Shown here: in pieces, positions 5,723 to 7,377 of the stretch
How the letters are laid out: each line of letters opens with the position of its first letter
Numbering within the stretch: the stretch's first letter is position 1
Origin: Methylococcaceae bacterium
GTDB taxonomy: Bacteria; Pseudomonadota; Gammaproteobacteria; Methylococcales; Methylococcaceae
Assembly: GCA_005792805.1 (NCBI GenBank)
Contig: SXQV01000192.1
Span: 1 to 7,377, forward strand
Length of the DNA: 7,377 nt
Reading direction: 5' to 3'
Notes under the pieces: generated by a model
What the model saw: the letters and a program-made list of their open reading frames with translations, nothing else
Told to the model about the DNA's origin: nothing
Databases searched by the model: none
Program-made: the position numbers and the translations under genes

Positions 5723-5765
5723 ACTCTAGCACCCCATCGGCCAACAACCTTGCAAAACCTTAACG
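5723..5765 (-). promoter_or_regulatory. Promoter with response-regulator box upstream of the kinase/regulator operon
   Basis: The same 20 bp as at 2985-3004 recurs at 5746-5765: minus-strand AAGGTT-TTGC-AAGGTT, 10-bp period. The second half-site is followed by 17 bp and then TAGAGT (5728-5723), preceded by TG one base upstream (extended -10 form, TGCTAGAGT). Transcription would begin near 5716, leaving a leader of about 128 nt to the GTG at 5588 or 23 nt to the alternative ATG at 5693. The arrangement predicts positive autoregulation. The box also lies in the gap shared with nadE. Confidence 0.6.
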
Positions 5766-5857
5766 GGAACCGTAGGCTGCAACGCGGCAGCGTGGAATCC
5801 CGGCAGGGTTCGCGCATCGCCGGATTCAATCCAGCCCGCACCGTCAACACCCCCCGC
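5766..5857 (+). other. nadE upstream region with a GTAG-led hairpin
   Basis: GTAG (5772-5775) is followed directly by GCTGC (5776-5780) and GCAGC (5787-5791), an exact 5-bp hairpin with a 6-nt loop; GTAG tetranucleotides ahead of hairpins are typical of REP elements, but one copy proves nothing. A weak plus-strand promoter could be TTGCAA (5750-5755), 17 bp, TAGGCT (5773-5778), overlapping the response-regulator box. No clear Shine-Dalgarno precedes the nadE ATG. The remainder of the divergent gap (5589-5722) is the kinase leader, in which I see no other element. Confidence 0.3.
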
Positions 5858-7377
5858 ATGAATTTACGCATCGCCATTGCCCAACTGGATTTTCTCGTCG
5901 GCGACGTGACCGGCAATGCCCGGCGTGTGCTGGAAGCGGCGGACGAGGCGCGCGACCGGCTGGGTGCCGCCGCCATCGTTTTTCCGGAGCTGACGCTTTC
6001 GGGTTATCCGCCCGAGGATCTCCTGCTGCGCCGGGACTTCCTGGCGACCGTGGCAGCCACACTGGCCGATTTGGCCGCGAAGCTGTCCGGCATTACGGCC
6101 ATCGTAGGTTTTCCGGAAGTCACCGATGCGGGCATTTTCAACAGCGCGGCGGTCATCGCCAACGGCGCGGTCCAGCACGTTTACCGCAAACAGCGGCTTC
6201 CCAATTACGGGGTCTTTGACGAGAAACGCTATTTTCAGCCCGGACAATCGGCAGGCGTTTTTGGATTGGCGGGGGTGCCGGTCGGACTGACCATTTGCGA
6301 GGACATCTGGCAGCCGGGGCCGGTGGAGCAGGCGGCCCAGGCCGGTGCCCGGCTGATCCTTAACCTGAATGCCTCACCCTATCAGGCCGGGAAAATCCGT
6401 GAACGTGAAACCGTGGTGCGGGAACGAGTGAAAGCGGCGGGTATCCCATTGATCTACGTCAATCTGGTCGGCGGACAGGATGAGCTGGTGTTCGATGGCG
6501 CCTCATTCGTGATGGACCGGCATGGACACATCACCACCCATGCGCCGGAGTTCGAGTCATCGCTGATCGCTGTCGACTTCGAGGCAGATAAGCACCTTGA
6601 ACCGCTGCCCGGCTCCCTCGCCCCACCGCTGCCCGATGATGCCAGCGTCTATCAGGCACTGGTCACCGGCATTCGTGATTACGTCAGAAAAAATGGCTTC
6701 GGGGGCGCGGTGCTGGGCCTGTCCGGCGGCATCGATTCTGCCCTGACGCTGGCGCTGGCCGCCGACGCGCTGGGACCGGAGCAGGTCGAGGCGGTGCTGA
6801 TGCCCTCGCGCTATACCGCCGGCATGAGCAACGAGGACGCCATTCTGGAAGCCGAGGCGCTGGGCTGCCGGTATCACAGGATTCCCATCGAGCCCGCCTT
6901 CAACACTTTTCTCGACCTGCTGGCACCCAGCTTTGCCGGGCTGCCACCAGACACCACCGAGGAAAATATCCAGGCCCGCTGCCGGGGCATTCTGCTGATG
7001 GCGTTTTCCAACAAGACCGGCAAGATTCTGCTGACTACCGGCAACAAGAGCGAGATGAGCGTCGGCTATGCCACGTTGTATGGCGACATGGCCGGCGGTT
7101 TTGCACCACTCAAGGACGTGCCGAAAATGCAGGTCTACCGCCTGTGCGAATACCGCAACCGCGTGTCGCCGGTGATTCCGCAGCGGGTCCTTGACCGGCC
7201 GCCGTCAGCCGAACTGCGGCCCGACCAGAAGGACGAGGATTCATTGCCGCCTTATCCGGTGCTGGATGCCATTCTCGAACGCTATGTGGAGCGCGACGAG
7301 TCGGTTGCCGACATCATTGCCGCCGGTTATCCGGAACACGAAGTCATCCGCGTCGCCCGACTGGTCGACCGCAACGA
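5858..7377 (+). CDS. nadE: Glutamine-dependent NAD+ synthetase, C-terminus cut by the window edge
   Basis: 506 codons are present, without a stop; full-length relatives are about 540 aa, so only some 35 residues are missing. The N-terminal nitrilase-type glutaminase domain (1-250) carries the full triad: Glu44 in FPELTLSGYPPEDLL, Lys111 in YRKQRLPNYGVF, Cys147 in LTICEDIW. It releases ammonia from glutamine. The C-terminal synthetase domain (from about 262) has the ATP-pyrophosphatase loop LSGGIDSALT (288-297), then TTGNKSEMSVGYATLYGDMAG (393-413) and APLKDVPKMQVYRL, typical of NAD synthetases. It converts deamido-NAD+, ATP and glutamine to NAD+, the last step of NAD biosynthesis, in the cytoplasm. 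The start MNLRIAIAQLDFLVGD matches the usual beginning of this family, which fixes the ATG even though no ribosome site is visible. It is a housekeeping gene divergent from the kinase operon and has no evident functional link to it. Confidence 0.97.
   Translation, partial: MNLRIAIAQLDFLVGDVTGNARRVLEAADEARDRLGAAAIVFPELTLSGYPPEDLLLRRDFLATVAATLADLAAKLSGITAIVGFPEVTDAGIFNSAAVIANGAVQHVYRKQRLPNYGVFDEKRYFQPGQSAGVFGLAGVPVGLTICEDIWQPGPVEQAAQAGARLILNLNASPYQAGKIRERETVVRERVKAAGIPLIYVNLVGGQDELVFDGASFVMDRHGHITTHAPEFESSLIAVDFEADKHLEPLPGSLAPPLPDDASVYQALVTGIRDYVRKNGFGGAVLGLSGGIDSALTLALAADALGPEQVEAVLMPSRYTAGMSNEDAILEAEALGCRYHRIPIEPAFNTFLDLLAPSFAGLPPDTTEENIQARCRGILLMAFSNKTGKILLTTGNKSEMSVGYATLYGDMAGGFAPLKDVPKMQVYRLCEYRNRVSPVIPQRVLDRPPSAELRPDQKDEDSLPPYPVLDAILERYVERDESVADIIAAGYPEHEVIRVARLVDRN

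Noticed and set aside
5286..5729. 147-aa plus-strand open frame opposite the kinase N-terminus
   Set aside because: It overlaps the kinase sensor domain and its leader, with no recognisable features.
3046..5747. Reading the two 20-bp copies as target-site or attachment-site repeats of a mobile element carrying the two-component genes
   Set aside because: No transposase, integrase or terminal inverted repeats lie between them, and both copies sit at matched promoter positions, which a regulator site explains better.
5589..5747. Kinase coding sequence extended to a TTG start at 5747
   Set aside because: The TTG lies inside the promoter box and the extra residues precede a canonical signal peptide; GTG at 5588 fits better.
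5605..6247. Minus-strand open frames of 72-127 aa across the nadE start
   Set aside because: They overlap the well-conserved glutaminase domain of nadE and show no family features.

Overview
The window looks like gammaproteobacterial chromosome. The NAD synthetase has the glutamine-dependent, nitrilase-fused form common in that group, the two-component genes are GC-rich, and the secreted proteins carry Sec-type signal peptides. I cannot name a genus from the sequence.

Layout: six genes and one small ORF lie on the minus strand and read leftward; one gene on the plus strand (nadE) diverges from them. From right to left on the minus strand they are: a 7TMR-DISM sensor histidine kinase (3720-5588), its OmpR/PhoB-type response regulator (3046-3735, overlapping the kinase by 16 bp), a 35-codon small ORF (2799-2906), a secreted six-cysteine protein of unknown function (1852-2796), a 69-aa small exported-looking protein (1448-1657), a secreted alpha/beta-hydrolase (273-1307), and the first 45 codons of a secreted GDA1/CD39-type nucleotidase (1-135). 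nadE starts at 5858 and runs off the right edge.

Main observation: a 20-bp sequence containing the tandem half-sites AAGGTT-TTGC-AAGGTT occurs twice, exactly conserved, in the same orientation. One copy lies upstream of the kinase/regulator operon (5746-5765), the other upstream of the small ORF and secreted protein (2985-3004). In both places the second half-site is followed by exactly 17 bp and then a -10-like hexamer (TAGAGT, TATCCT). This is the geometry of an OmpR-family activator site sitting on the -35 element. It suggests that the regulator encoded here drives its own operon and the adjacent small ORF/secreted-protein operon. The window would then be a small signal-response module in which an envelope-sensing kinase controls an uncharacterised exported protein.

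The gaps between the leftmost genes hold structured DNA: a 13-bp hairpin that is continuous only as minus-strand RNA, a perfect 14-bp palindrome in front of the nucleotidase gene, a REP-like imperfect palindrome, and a pair of 12-bp direct repeats spaced 22 bp apart. The secreted six-cysteine gene is visibly more AT-rich than the two-component genes and nadE, which hints at a different history.
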